From T3SED10-260 sp035363255 (GTDB lineage: Bacteria > Caldisericota > Caldisericia > UBA6126): a stretch of DNA of 63,517 nt. Location of the stretch: assembly GCA_035363255.1 (NCBI GenBank), contig DAOSES010000014.1, forward strand, positions 1-63,517, given 5' to 3'. Positions 50,928-60,555 of the stretch are shown here, piece after piece. The translations under genes and the position numbers were made by a program. How positions within the stretch are numbered: the stretch's first letter is position 1; every line of letters begins with the position of its first letter. The notes below the pieces were generated by a model. That model did not search any database. It saw nothing but the letters and a program-made list of their open reading frames with translations, and was not told the DNA's origin.

Positions 50928-53819
50928 TTAAATCAGGCGTCGAATTACAATTGTTTCTGATTCTTTTACCCACTCGACTACAGCGCCTAAAGCTTCTGCT
51001 ATAAAGCGAACTGGCACAACTGTTCTACTGTTTACAATCATTGGAGCTGCATCTAAGGCATGAGCTTTACCATTGATGAAGGCAGTTTTGTTGCCTATCT
51101 GCAAAACAATAGTAATTTGATCCATTTCGATAGTGATTGATTGAGTTTCGTTGGTCCATTCTACTTTGGCTCCAAATGCTTCAGCTATGAAACGTATCGG
51201 AACAAGAGTTCTTCCAGATATGATCAAAGGAGCTATATCGAGTTCAATGGGTATCTTGTTAACGAAGGCTTGAGCTTTTCCAATAACTAACTCGATCACT
51301 ATCTGTTGATAATTATATACTTCGACGCTCAAGCTTGACTTATTCCCAAGTGCATCCCAAGCCTCAATATAAAGCGTATTAACACCTTTTTTTATCGGAA
51401 TATCCACTTTGAAGATATCATGAACAACAATTGCAGGTAGGTCGTTGACTCTCACTCTTGAATCAGGTTCAACTCTTCCTTTTACCGATAGCTCTATTTG
51501 ATCAATGATCTTGTCAAACGAATCTAACATAATCGAAGGTCCTTGAGTGTCAAGGAATATTTCGGCCGTTTTTTTTATATCAACACCTTTATGAGAAGCA
51601 ATGATTTGAATAGAATTCAAGCCTTCTTCAAGTTGATGTTCAAATGAAAAAGCACCAGTTGTGTTAACTGGAATTGTTTTTCCATTTGCAGTTAGTATTG
51701 CTTCTGGGAGAGTCCTGCCAGAAACAACAATATCTCGGATATTGAGTGGGGTTTTATAGGGATCAAGCTCAAGAAATAAAACTTTTTCTTTTTCGACCAC
51801 ACGAATAGAGGTCTTGCCAGGTAACATTTTTTCTGCAGATACCTCAATGATAATTTCACCTGAAGAGCTTGGATGCATGATTGTAGTTATCCTACCATCT
51901 TTATTTGTTTTTCCAACAAAATCTACCCCACAACCGAATGCTTTGACCGTTGCGTTAGAGACTGGCTTCTCAGTACCAATTTCACTTACAAGAATAAACA
52001 CTTCATTGTCTTCATTTTCATAAATAGTTGAAGGAGTTACTTTTAAGCCTCCTCCCACCAAGGCATCAAAATATAATATCTTTTCGAGTTTAAACTGTCT
52101 TGGAGACCATTCTTGTTTGTTTTCAAAAATACAATCCATCCATGCAATATGTTCGCCTGATCCAGTGGGGGTGAAATGCATTGTAGCGGAAGTCACAATA
52201 GTGTTGTCTGTTTGTTCTGCATGGAGTCTGCCATAGATTGAATTTTGATGTTGAGCTCCTTGTAAACTAATAATTCCTTCCTTTGAAAGGGGCATATCGC
52301 GTGGATCAGCAGGTTCCAACACTATGCGAAGGTGATTTTCGATACTATAGATTAAATCATAGTTGCTAGGGTTATGAAAGACTTTTCCGAGTTCTTCTCC
52401 AGTTCCAGCATGATATACTTTGATACTTGGCTTGCCTGATCCAATAAGAGTGGGGGAAATAGCATCAAAATCCAGGTAAAAAGTATAATCAGGACGAAAC
52501 CTTCTTTCTGCTGTTTGAGGTCCCTCAGATGACAAAGGGGGTCCACCAGCGACATCTCTGTCGCCATAGGGATTGCATGCTACCAATCCACCAATACTCG
52601 TGATATCTTCGGAAAAGATATAGAATTTGCATCGACCCATTGAATCAAAAATTAAAGAGTCGCGATAGTTAAATTTACCATCACCGTTGATGTCAGCAAA
52701 AAGATAAGCAGCCTGATGAGAACTACCATAAATCGATCCTAGTCCCCACCCTTCATCTGGAGGGGGAACATCGAATTGAGGAATGGTAGCATAGTTTCCA
52801 TTCTCCCATTGGACATTTGAAGTCACATAATAGGTATAATAATCTGTCTTTACGATTCTTTTCTGCTCATCAACATCAAATACATTGAATGCACCCATTG
52901 GGTGTGCTTCTTTATTGAGAACATCTATTTTACCATTGCTGTTATAGTCGATACCAAGATAAAGGTAGTATCGACTACCCTGATCTGTTAGAAAATCGGG
53001 ATAAGAGGAGTTAGCACGATAGAGAGCTTTATGTTTTGAGGGAGTACGAGCAAAATCAAAATTTGCTGGTCTTGTGGTAAATGGGGTAAAACGAGCATAC
53101 TCTCTAAGTCCAGAGCAAACATTTACATCTTTGTCAGTGCCCCGAAGTGGAATGCCCTGGGCATTAAAAGCATAGGCTGTAATTTGATACAATCGATTGT
53201 CAGCAGCAGTTAGTATAAAATCAGGATTTCCTGGAACAGTAAAAATACGTTGATCAGGGTCTTCGGTATTGATTATTTCATAGTTTAATGTGGGTTGAAC
53301 CACTTCAATCTTTACAGTACCAGCTTTTCGTCGATCTGGAGTATAGACTGTTATATAGAAGAAACCTGCATCGTTAGCAACAAAATTTTTAAATATATAC
53401 TTACCTTGTGAGGCTTGTGAAAAATCAATGCTAATTGGTTCAAAACCGTATAGCGCTTTGTTACTCAAACGAGATGCATCATCGTTGTGCAAATCCGTTC
53501 TTGTCCAATAGTATTGACCCAGTGTTTCGGGGTGATGATCTTTGAATAATGAATTCCATGCAGTCCTATGGTCAATTTTATTATCCAAAGTTAAATCTAC
53601 AGCTTCCCCATTTTCATCGGTGACAAACAAAGTAAAAGGATTGGCTGGATCTATTAACTCAGACACACATCCAGCTGTAAGGGGATATGGGCTATAGGAG
53701 ATCCTCAAACCCTCAGCAGCTTTGACTTCATTGTTTCGATAAATGGGTATAATACAAAGAAATAAAAGATTCGTCAGAATGACCGAGACAACTCTGTTTA
53801 TTCTTGATTTAATTTTCAT
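50928..53819 (-). CDS. Secreted multidomain protein with stalk domain and EF-hand-like repeats
   Basis: A signal peptide (about 1-33, ending V-K-A) heads a 963-residue exported protein. Two EF-hand or dockerin-like calcium loops are visible: D-Y-N-S-N-G-K-I-D near 291 and D-I-N-G-D-G-K-F-N-Y-R-D near 376. Beta-sandwich (Ig-like) domains, including glucodextranase-like ones, follow from about 540 to 840. A copper-amine-oxidase-N (stalk) pair occupies about 850-963 with V-P-I-R-F-I-A-E-A-F-G-A and V-P-V-R-F-I-A-E-A-L-G-A. It has no enzyme motif. ATG 53819 follows AAAGGAG; a longer frame begins before this site. The gene is monocistronic, with a terminator inside hemW. Confidence 0.86.
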   Translation of the reverse strand: MKIKSRINRVVSVILTNLLFLCIIPIYRNNEVKAAEGLRISYSPYPLTAGCVSELIDPANPFTLFVTDENGEAVDLTLDNKIDHRTAWNSLFKDHHPETLGQYYWTRTDLHNDDASRLSNKALYGFEPISIDFSQASQGKYIFKNFVANDAGFFYITVYTPDRRKAGTVKIEVVQPTLNYEIINTEDPDQRIFTVPGNPDFILTAADNRLYQITAYAFNAQGIPLRGTDKDVNVCSGLREYARFTPFTTRPANFDFARTPSKHKALYRANSSYPDFLTDQGSRYYLYLGIDYNSNGKIDVLNKEAHPMGAFNVFDVDEQKRIVKTDYYTYYVTSNVQWENGNYATIPQFDVPPPDEGWGLGSIYGSSHQAAYLFADINGDGKFNYRDSLIFDSMGRCKFYIFSEDITSIGGLVACNPYGDRDVAGGPPLSSEGPQTAERRFRPDYTFYLDFDAISPTLIGSGKPSIKVYHAGTGEELGKVFHNPSNYDLIYSIENHLRIVLEPADPRDMPLSKEGIISLQGAQHQNSIYGRLHAEQTDNTIVTSATMHFTPTGSGEHIAWMDCIFENKQEWSPRQFKLEKILYFDALVGGGLKVTPSTIYENEDNEVFILVSEIGTEKPVSNATVKAFGCGVDFVGKTNKDGRITTIMHPSSSGEIIIEVSAEKMLPGKTSIRVVEKEKVLFLELDPYKTPLNIRDIVVSGRTLPEAILTANGKTIPVNTTGAFSFEHQLEEGLNSIQIIASHKGVDIKKTAEIFLDTQGPSIMLDSFDKIIDQIELSVKGRVEPDSRVRVNDLPAIVVHDIFKVDIPIKKGVNTLYIEAWDALGNKSSLSVEVYNYQQIVIELVIGKAQAFVNKIPIELDIAPLIISGRTLVPIRFIAEAFGAKVEWTNETQSITIEMDQITIVLQIGNKTAFINGKAHALDAAPMIVNSRTVVPVRFIAEALGAVVEWVKESETIVIRRLI

Positions 53820-53909
53820 ATTTTTACTCTCCTTTTCAATAATCAAAATCACTTAAAATATAGATCCCTAGGGTTAAGGTTCAGTTTTTTTTGTGAAATA
53901 GTTATAAAG

Positions 53910-54899
53910 CTACTTTTTTGAGTTAGCGATTGAACCAAGCAGAACAAAGAATCCAACAGCCATGGGCAGGAAATAGGTGAATAATCTCCAAAAAAGCACT
54001 AACCATAGCGAAGCCATACCAAAATACTGTTTGCTAATAGCAGAAAAAGACATTTCTGCGAGTCCACTACCACCAGGGGTAGGAAGAAGTGGTTGGAGTA
54101 GATAATAGGAAGAGTGAAGTAGGACGCTGGAGGATAGAGAAGCGTGAATGTTAAAAGCAAGTAAAATCCAAAATGGAATGGTGCTTTGGCAAAAAAAACC
54201 AAACAACATAATTACGCTGGTTTTTGGAAGCCAGTTAATTTTTGAGGAATAAGCTTGTAGAGAATACTGCATCTGACTGATTGATTCACTGAGTTTGAAC
54301 AAGGGTGCTTTTAAAAATGAAACTTTCTGACTTAAGCGTAAGCATAGCTGAGCAAATTGTATTCTATACTTTATTGCACGTTTTGATCGATGAAACACTA
54401 TAAAGTAAGTAAACAAAATGCTGGATCCATAAAAAACCAACACCATTTGCACGACTAGACTATTCTTACCAGAAAACAAAGAAGGAAACAGAAATAACAT
54501 GAATATTGACAAAGTACCCCTCATAAAAAGGTTAATCATCGTTTTCATCATAAGGGCTGGAATAGCTTTATCTAGACTTATCCCTTTATTTTCTAAATAT
54601 ACCAACTGAGCCGGGACGCTCCCAATACTAAATGGAGTGACAGCAGAAAAGAAAAAACCAATCAAAGATGATTTGAGAGTGGTAGTGGTTTTTACATATG
54701 AGTTTAATCTTTGTAACAAAAATCTTAAACACAATGCTTCGCAGATCCAATATGAGGAGGCAGCGATAAGAGCAAACAAGAGCCAAGGTAGGGTAATTTT
54801 TTGTAGAGGTAGGTCGTCCATCTGAAAGTAAAGTAAAGTCAATCCTGCAAAGCTGAAAAGAAACGAAACGAAAATAAGTTTCTTATGATTATTTTTCAT
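53910..54899 (-). CDS. Lysylphosphatidylglycerol synthase-type transmembrane flippase (UPF0104)
   Basis: About eight hydrophobic helices in 329 residues match the UPF0104 integral membrane family, the flippase half of MprF without the synthase domain. The segment S-A-V-T-P-F-S-I-G-S-V-P-A (family T-P-x-x-x-G-x-x-x-A) and the P-T-P-G-G-S-G-L-A-E-M-S-F block are diagnostic. It probably moves a lipid across the cytoplasmic membrane; substrate unknown. Its start overlaps the end of thiI by 11 bp. Confidence 0.85.
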   Translation of the reverse strand: MKNNHKKLIFVSFLFSFAGLTLLYFQMDDLPLQKITLPWLLFALIAASSYWICEALCLRFLLQRLNSYVKTTTTLKSSLIGFFFSAVTPFSIGSVPAQLVYLENKGISLDKAIPALMMKTMINLFMRGTLSIFMLFLFPSLFSGKNSLVVQMVLVFYGSSILFTYFIVFHRSKRAIKYRIQFAQLCLRLSQKVSFLKAPLFKLSESISQMQYSLQAYSSKINWLPKTSVIMLFGFFCQSTIPFWILLAFNIHASLSSSVLLHSSYYLLQPLLPTPGGSGLAEMSFSAISKQYFGMASLWLVLFWRLFTYFLPMAVGFFVLLGSIANSKK

Positions 54900-56016
54900 T
54901 TGGTATAAAATTCATTTTCCACTCATTAAAAGCACGAGTGAAAGGATCTGATTGTATTAATCGAGAGAGCTTGTCAGCAGAAATGGTAGTAGAGGGATGA
55001 GAAGGAACAAAGGGGCATTCTGGATTATGATACAACTCAAAAGAACCTATTTTTTTGGCTAAGTTTATAATTGTTTCTTTATCCATACCGACTAATGGTC
55101 TAAGTAGCAACATAGTGACCATACTACTCATAGAAATCATGTTGTCCAAAGTTTGCGAAGCAACTTGAGCAAGATTTTCACCTGTTACAATAGCCTTTGA
55201 ACCTGTTTTTTTTGCATAGTATTCTGCTGCAAAATACATACCCATTTTACATAAAACGCATAAATATTTACCTGCATTTGTCATTTTCAGGTGGCTTAGA
55301 TATGAATGATGTGGAAGATGAATCAGTTGAATTTTCTTTCCACTAAAAGATTCTAACAGGGTTTGGATCTTATCGATTGGTGTATCGCCAAAATGTAGCA
55401 ATACTACTTCACATCCTCGTTTTGCCATCATCCATGCAGCAACGGTAGAATCAATGCCCTTAGAAACCAAGGCTATAACTTTTCCCGAAGCTCCATACGG
55501 CAAACCCCCAGGACCTTCAAACCTTTCAAAGCCGAGATATGAATGTCTTTTTTTAAGAACTGCTTGAACTACAAACTGAGGGTTTGAAAGATCAAGATTC
55601 CAGGACTGTAAAATATGCGCTACTTCAATCTCTACTGTTTTACTTGCTATAGCCAAACCTTTTTCCTTTTTAGCCTTTACTCGAAACGATCTTGGTGTTG
55701 GAACTTTATTCGAAAGTTCAAATAAGCGCTTTGCTGTTTCTTTTATTGAATTTAAGCTATTTTTGCAATATACAATCCCTAGTAGATATCTTACGCCAAA
55801 GGTTTGAGCAAGGTATGGAAACAAGTCTTGATCAATTGAACCATGTATCCAGAGAGCATGATCTTTTAAGGAAATTTGAAAATCAGCACAACCTGCCCAT
55901 ATGAGTTTTTGTCGAATTCTTTCGAGAAGTATTAACTCAAAATGTCGTTTTACCGAGGAACCTTTGAGAAATATCTCGGCGTAATGTATGATGATGGCAT
56001 CATACTTTATTCCCAT
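54889..56016 (-). CDS. thiI: tRNA 4-thiouridine synthase ThiI (no rhodanese domain)
   Basis: Sulfur transfer enzyme making s4U8 in tRNA and, in some bacteria, thiazole for thiamine. The 375-residue protein has a ferredoxin-like plus THUMP region (about 60-165) and a PP-loop ATPase domain with the motif S-K-G-I-D-S-T-V-A near residue 183. The usual motif is S-G-G-x-D-S, so the first glycine is a lysine here. A C-x2-C pair (C-V-L-C-K) is present. The C-terminal rhodanese domain of the E. coli enzyme is absent, as in many Gram-positive homologues. It overlaps ftcD by 10 bp. Confidence 0.9.
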   Translation of the reverse strand: MGIKYDAIIIHYAEIFLKGSSVKRHFELILLERIRQKLIWAGCADFQISLKDHALWIHGSIDQDLFPYLAQTFGVRYLLGIVYCKNSLNSIKETAKRLFELSNKVPTPRSFRVKAKKEKGLAIASKTVEIEVAHILQSWNLDLSNPQFVVQAVLKKRHSYLGFERFEGPGGLPYGASGKVIALVSKGIDSTVAAWMMAKRGCEVVLLHFGDTPIDKIQTLLESFSGKKIQLIHLPHHSYLSHLKMTNAGKYLCVLCKMGMYFAAEYYAKKTGSKAIVTGENLAQVASQTLDNMISMSSMVTMLLLRPLVGMDKETIINLAKKIGSFELYHNPECPFVPSHPSTTISADKLSRLIQSDPFTRAFNEWKMNFIPNEK

Positions 56017-56906
56017 ATTTTAGTTTCAACCAAATGCTCTGGTCTCAGATTGGGTAATTGCATATAATATGCGGCGGTATCAAGTAATGCTTGCATAGGG
56101 GCTAAACCAATAAGCTCAGATTCAGCAACAGCAACACCAAATCTTTTTGCTTCTATGCGAACCATTTCAATTACTCGATATAAGGGGAGTTTGTTAAAAT
56201 CCAATATATTCATTGATACTTGAGCTAAACCTTTTTCTGCAATATACATACCCTTTGCTTGGAGGTAGCGATGTCCTCCACTGCTTTCTCTTAGATTCTT
56301 GGCAATTTGCTCAGCAATGGACTCAAGGGGAGTGTGTAGATAAATATTAAATGCAACTAAAAACTCTCGTGCTCCAATAGCAACTACTCCTGCAGTGGGA
56401 TGTCGTTCGCAAGGTCCAAAGTCAGGGGTCCATTCAGGTAACTTAATTTTTTCGGCAAATCCTTCAAACTCCCCTTTGCGTATAGTTGGAAGTTTTTTTC
56501 GGTTTTCTGTTCGTGCCGAAAGAGCATAAAGATATACGGGAAGATGGAGTGATTCAGCAACTTTCTGAGCAAGAATTTCACTTGTTTTTATGCAATCCTG
56601 TATGGTGGTATTTCCAAGGGGTACAAATGGTATTACATCGATAGCTCCCATTCGTGGATGGGTTCCCTTTTGAGTATTTAAGTCTATTCGTTGAACAGCT
56701 CTTTTGCTAAGTTCAAGAGCACCTTCTACCAAAGCATCGCTCTCACCTACAAAAGTGATCACAGTACGATTGTGGTCTGCGTCAGATGAATAATCAATAA
56801 GCTTAAGAGATGAGTTTTGTCGTATAGCATCAACACAATACTCAATCACTGAGTGGTCAGATCCGTTTGAAATATTGGGAACACATTCCATTAAGTTGTT
56901 ATTCAT
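56007..56906 (-). CDS. ftcD: Glutamate formimidoyltransferase (FtcD N-terminal type)
   Basis: Transfers the formimino group of formiminoglutamate to tetrahydrofolate, a step in histidine breakdown. The 299-residue protein starts M-E-C-V-P-N-I-S-N-G-S and contains D-H-N-R-T-V-I-T-F-V-G, G-T-H-P-R-M-G-A-I-D-V-I-P-F and a C-terminal domain. The cyclodeaminase (FTCD_C) domain is missing, so a separate gene must supply it or it works alone. AAGGAG precedes the ATG. It overlaps thiI, and the gene order thiI-ftcD is unusual without hut genes. Confidence 0.92.
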   Translation of the reverse strand: MNNNLMECVPNISNGSDHSVIEYCVDAIRQNSSLKLIDYSSDADHNRTVITFVGESDALVEGALELSKRAVQRIDLNTQKGTHPRMGAIDVIPFVPLGNTTIQDCIKTSEILAQKVAESLHLPVYLYALSARTENRKKLPTIRKGEFEGFAEKIKLPEWTPDFGPCERHPTAGVVAIGAREFLVAFNIYLHTPLESIAEQIAKNLRESSGGHRYLQAKGMYIAEKGLAQVSMNILDFNKLPLYRVIEMVRIEAKRFGVAVAESELIGLAPMQALLDTAAYYMQLPNLRPEHLVETKIWE

Positions 56907-56920
56907 TGAAATCTCCTTTT

Positions 56921-59140
56921 TTAATATCCAGGATATCTTATTTTGATAGTTTGCGTATCAGCAATCCATTCAACAATGCCGTCAAGTTCCTCTGCTACGA
57001 ATCGCAAAGGAAGATAAGTTCTTTGCTGAAGGATCACTGGAGCCACTTTGGATGGTAGATCCTTTTCTATACCGTTAACTTTACATCGGGGTCGATTAAT
57101 CCATAACTCGATAATTTTGTCATACCTGGTAAGGGTAACTTTTTGATCAATAGCTTCCCATGAAACGAGAGCTTCCATTTCTTCAGCTATTCTTCGAATC
57201 GGAACAATAGTGCGTCCCTGTTGAATTAATGGTGGTGCATCCAGGGTATACTCTGCATTATCAATCAGGATTATGGGCTTGGATATACTAAGCTGCATCA
57301 TTTTTTGTTTTCCGGGAACCACTGCAATTTCAAGTGCTTTAGCCTGATAAGCGACTTCTTGAAGAAAAGAGTCTCTGACAGAACTTTGCTCTAATAATAA
57401 GGTCATTTCTCCGGGTTTTTTAGCCCGAAAGAAAAAGCGAGCAATAGTGCCAGAACCAGGAGCCCCGATATCTTTTTTGGTTAATCCAATGAGCACAGTT
57501 CCAGTGATATCATCCTTGCTCCAATCGAAATAATACTGTCCAGCTTCATTTCCAAAAAATTGACCTGCTTCAACTCGATGCAAAAAAAGTTCGCTTGAAG
57601 GGTATTTTACTTTGCTTAATATTGATCTTATGTTGACAGCATCTTTGATATAAAGGTCAACAGAAAAATCAGTACCTGCTTGAACTGGTTGAACATTACC
57701 AAATTCAAGGATATTTATGTTGAGTGATGGCTGTATGACGAGGAGAGAAGAAGCTTCTCGTTTTATTCCGCTTTGTGAATAAGCACTTACATTGACTCGA
57801 AAACGTTCTGGAGAAGCATCTTCTGTAGTATCGATTACAAGGTTTATTGTTCCTGAACCATTGATGGTAGTACGATCAAAATAGCGCCCAACACCTTTAC
57901 AACTGCATGGAAACCCTCCAACAGTAAAAGTGATGTTATCATTAAAATCACTGTCAGCTGTAACGATGATTTGAAAGCTGTATATCTGACCTGGTGTCAT
58001 AACTCCAATTTCTGGTTTTACCTGAATCGAAAAATCGTTTTCTTTAGAGCAAAATACATATATGCTACCTTTTTCTGTCCCCACAGCAATTCGACCATTC
58101 GACATAGCCATAGCCGCAGTAACATTTGAATCTAACATCATCTCAACTGCTTTTGTGCCAGCAAAAGCATCAGCAGCAATAAGGGTATGTTTATCGCCTG
58201 GAAACCAAATTTTATCTCCAGCTCCTATAGGGGGTATGGTAGCTCGATTCACTTGATAAGACCACATAGGTCTTCCGTTCGAAGTTCCAAACGCTGTATA
58301 ACTCGATCCAGATCCAGCAACCAACATACGTTTATCGAAGTAGCCATATGCAAAAGGGGTAGTAATGGGATGTTCGATTGATTGTTTAAAATAGGAAGTC
58401 CCCTTGATATAGTCTATGCCATAAACATAGCCCATATCATCTCCTATGACTAAAATTTCTGTGGAAGGAATTGGAGAAGACTGTGATGTGGAGTTCATTT
58501 CAAAAACCCAGCGAGTTCTTCCATTGTAAGCATCTAAGCAAAACAAACGGCCTTGTTTGCTGACCATGTATAAATTATTTTGCTTCATTGCTGGAGCAGT
58601 TAAGAGAGTACCCATGAGGGTATTTGTCCATAAAATCTTTCCATCAAAGGCATTCAAACATGAGACAGTGCCCTCTTCGCCTAAAACATACAAATAACGG
58701 AAATATTTTGCCATAGGTGCTTTTACAGTATATCCAAGAGCTAAGGACCATATGATTGCTCCGTTATTTTTACTTAAAGCCATAACAGTACCAGATTCAG
58801 TAACTACAAACAACTCAGATTCGGACGCAACCATTCCCGAAATAAATTTTTCAGAAAAAGTTCGTGTCCATGCTTCTTTTCCATCAACAAGAGAAATCAT
58901 GCCAACTTTGCCATTTAAGGTAGTGAAACCAATTTCATTGTTTATGATGGTAAGAGTTCCAGACAACGCATCACCAGCAGAATACTTGAAATCTTCTTGT
59001 ATAGGGAGGTTTATTCGATCTTGAATGTAGCCTTCACGTGCTGGATCTTTTTGTAGTTCAGTCCAATCTGCGCCGAATACAAAGGATATTGAAAAGAATG
59101 AACATAGCAGTACAAAGCAGGTAAAAATTTTTTGAAACAT
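56921..59140 (-). CDS. Secreted PQQ-type propeller with cohesin-like and stalk domains
   Basis: A signal peptide (1-24, ending V-F-G-A) leads a 739-residue exported protein. Residues about 30-370 form a PQQ-like propeller with repeated D-G-K-I-L-W-T, N-G-R-T-R-W-V-F and N-G-A-I-I-W-S. A second beta domain follows, then a cohesin-like domain at about 470-610 (L-N-I-N-I-L-E, then V-D-L-Y-I-K-D-A-V-N-I). A copper-amine-oxidase-N pair fills 613-739 with V-P-I-R-R-I-A-E-E and L-P-L-R-F-V-A-E. GGGAGG precedes the ATG. It is 14 bp upstream of ftcD and 18 bp after the hexapeptide protein gene. Confidence 0.86.
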   Translation of the reverse strand: MFQKIFTCFVLLCSFFSISFVFGADWTELQKDPAREGYIQDRINLPIQEDFKYSAGDALSGTLTIINNEIGFTTLNGKVGMISLVDGKEAWTRTFSEKFISGMVASESELFVVTESGTVMALSKNNGAIIWSLALGYTVKAPMAKYFRYLYVLGEEGTVSCLNAFDGKILWTNTLMGTLLTAPAMKQNNLYMVSKQGRLFCLDAYNGRTRWVFEMNSTSQSSPIPSTEILVIGDDMGYVYGIDYIKGTSYFKQSIEHPITTPFAYGYFDKRMLVAGSGSSYTAFGTSNGRPMWSYQVNRATIPPIGAGDKIWFPGDKHTLIAADAFAGTKAVEMMLDSNVTAAMAMSNGRIAVGTEKGSIYVFCSKENDFSIQVKPEIGVMTPGQIYSFQIIVTADSDFNDNITFTVGGFPCSCKGVGRYFDRTTINGSGTINLVIDTTEDASPERFRVNVSAYSQSGIKREASSLLVIQPSLNINILEFGNVQPVQAGTDFSVDLYIKDAVNIRSILSKVKYPSSELFLHRVEAGQFFGNEAGQYYFDWSKDDITGTVLIGLTKKDIGAPGSGTIARFFFRAKKPGEMTLLLEQSSVRDSFLQEVAYQAKALEIAVVPGKQKMMQLSISKPIILIDNAEYTLDAPPLIQQGRTIVPIRRIAEEMEALVSWEAIDQKVTLTRYDKIIELWINRPRCKVNGIEKDLPSKVAPVILQQRTYLPLRFVAEELDGIVEWIADTQTIKIRYPGY

Positions 59141-59158
59141 AGTGTCCTCCCGAAGCTG

Positions 59159-59878
59159 TTAACGTTTGCCAGACTTATCGTCTCGACTAAGAACGTGGGG
59201 TTCCTTATCGATGATTTCAACGCTTTGTCTAAGTTTAACAAACTTCTCTTTTTCGTAAAAGCTGTAAATAAGCATATTACTATAAAACCAGGTATATTTT
59301 CCAACGACTGTTCCTGGAAGAGTCGAACAATTAGAACCAATTCTGACGTAGTCTCCAGCGATCAATCCAAATTTGTCGTATGAAGTTTGATACTCTTTTT
59401 CTCCCAGTTTGATAACAATATCTTTTTGATCGAAGCGACGATTATCAGTTATCATGCCGGATCCGATACGAGTTCCTTTGCCAATAATGCTATCACTTAC
59501 TACTGAGTGCGATGCAAGCTTGGCATCATTAAAAATGATCGAGTTTTTAACTTCAGTATTATGACCAATTACTACATAATCTCCTATTACAGAATAGGGA
59601 CGGATCAAAGCATCGCTTCGAATGATACAGTTACGTCCAATACTTACAGGTCCTTGAATTGTAACATTGTCATCAATAAAAGTACCTTCTCCTATTTTGA
59701 CTATTCCCTTAATGATTACTGATTCTTCAATAAAGCCCCTGATATCACTTGTTTGAAACTGGAACATTTCATTTTTTAGGGTCATAAGATCCCAAGGGAA
59801 AAAGGTATCAGGGAGATAATCATGGCAAGGACAAGCAGTTAAATCTTCAAAATAATAATCGATGCTCATTTCATTCAT
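59159..59878 (-). CDS. Left-handed beta-helix acyltransferase-like protein
   Basis: The 239-residue protein has hexapeptide repeats from about 50 to 180 (I-G-E-G-T-F-I, I-G-R-N-C-I-I, I-G-K-G-T-R-I, V-R-I-G-S-N-C), the fold of GlmU-type and other acyl- or acetyltransferases. The N-terminal helix region lacks a nucleotidyltransferase domain. It resembles the C-terminal half of sugar nucleotidylyltransferase/acetyltransferase enzymes; no definite catalytic His is placed. AAAGGAG precedes ATG 59878. It is the first gene of a unit with the PQQ-stalk protein, ftcD, thiI and the flippase-like gene, so it may modify envelope sugars (inference). Confidence 0.82.
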   Translation of the reverse strand: MNEMSIDYYFEDLTACPCHDYLPDTFFPWDLMTLKNEMFQFQTSDIRGFIEESVIIKGIVKIGEGTFIDDNVTIQGPVSIGRNCIIRSDALIRPYSVIGDYVVIGHNTEVKNSIIFNDAKLASHSVVSDSIIGKGTRIGSGMITDNRRFDQKDIVIKLGEKEYQTSYDKFGLIAGDYVRIGSNCSTLPGTVVGKYTWFYSNMLIYSFYEKEKFVKLRQSVEIIDKEPHVLSRDDKSGKR

Positions 59879-59941
59879 CGAGCAACTCCTTTTTCTGTAT
59901 AGCTATAAGGTACCTTAAATGTATAATTTTACAATATTTGC

Positions 59942-60547
59942 TCATTTTTGCTTTGCTTTTTGACTAATCGTTGGGTGAAACCTGCTTTTAAACCATGACA
60001 TACCTTGAGGAAAAATTCCTTCTCGTACTAGCCGAACATCTTCAATCGAATAAAAAGCCTTAGGATGGAATTGGTGGATGATGTTTACCACTTTTTCAAG
60101 ATCTGCTCTTTTTATTAAACAATATATGACATCAACTTTACCTTGAGATCCTTGGCCTTCAATGATAGTTGAGCCAAAATTTTGAGATCGTAGTAAAGTT
60201 AAAAATTCAGCACTCGGATCTTTAACAATTAATCTAATCATCAAGGTACCCATCGCTAGTTTTTCTTCTAGCAAGATACCGATATAGTTTCCTGCCGCAA
60301 ATCCACCAGCATAAGCAATGTAACAAAAAATGTTATTTAAATTTTGCATTATTTGACCGATAGCTATAAGCCAAATAAGTACTTCAAAAAAACCAAGCAT
60401 TGGAGAGATTAGCTTGTTGCCTTTGGAAACCATAATAATTCGTATTGTTCCAATCGTAACATCACATATTCTGGCCAAAAATATAAGCAGTGGTAGAACT
60501 ATCCAGCTAAAAACTGCGCTGTTCTGAACTATTTGCCATGTATCCAT
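59942..60547 (-). CDS. DUF2179 membrane protein (UPF0316)
   Basis: Three transmembrane helices (about 15-35, 45-67, 70-90) precede a soluble DUF2179 domain of about 90 residues (with G-S-Q-G-K-V-D-V-I-Y-C-L-I-K-R and F-Y-S-I-E-D-V). The family is conserved across Firmicutes and has no firm function. TAGGAG precedes the ATG. It follows the ABC-F gene by eight bases. Confidence 0.87.
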   Translation of the reverse strand: MDTWQIVQNSAVFSWIVLPLLIFLARICDVTIGTIRIIMVSKGNKLISPMLGFFEVLIWLIAIGQIMQNLNNIFCYIAYAGGFAAGNYIGILLEEKLAMGTLMIRLIVKDPSAEFLTLLRSQNFGSTIIEGQGSQGKVDVIYCLIKRADLEKVVNIIHQFHPKAFYSIEDVRLVREGIFPQGMSWFKSRFHPTISQKAKQK

Positions 60548-60555
60548 TTTTACTC

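Noticed and set aside
59906..59917. Short palindrome TAAGGTACCTTA upstream of the hexapeptide protein
   Set aside because: Twelve bases is too short to support an operator call without a second copy.
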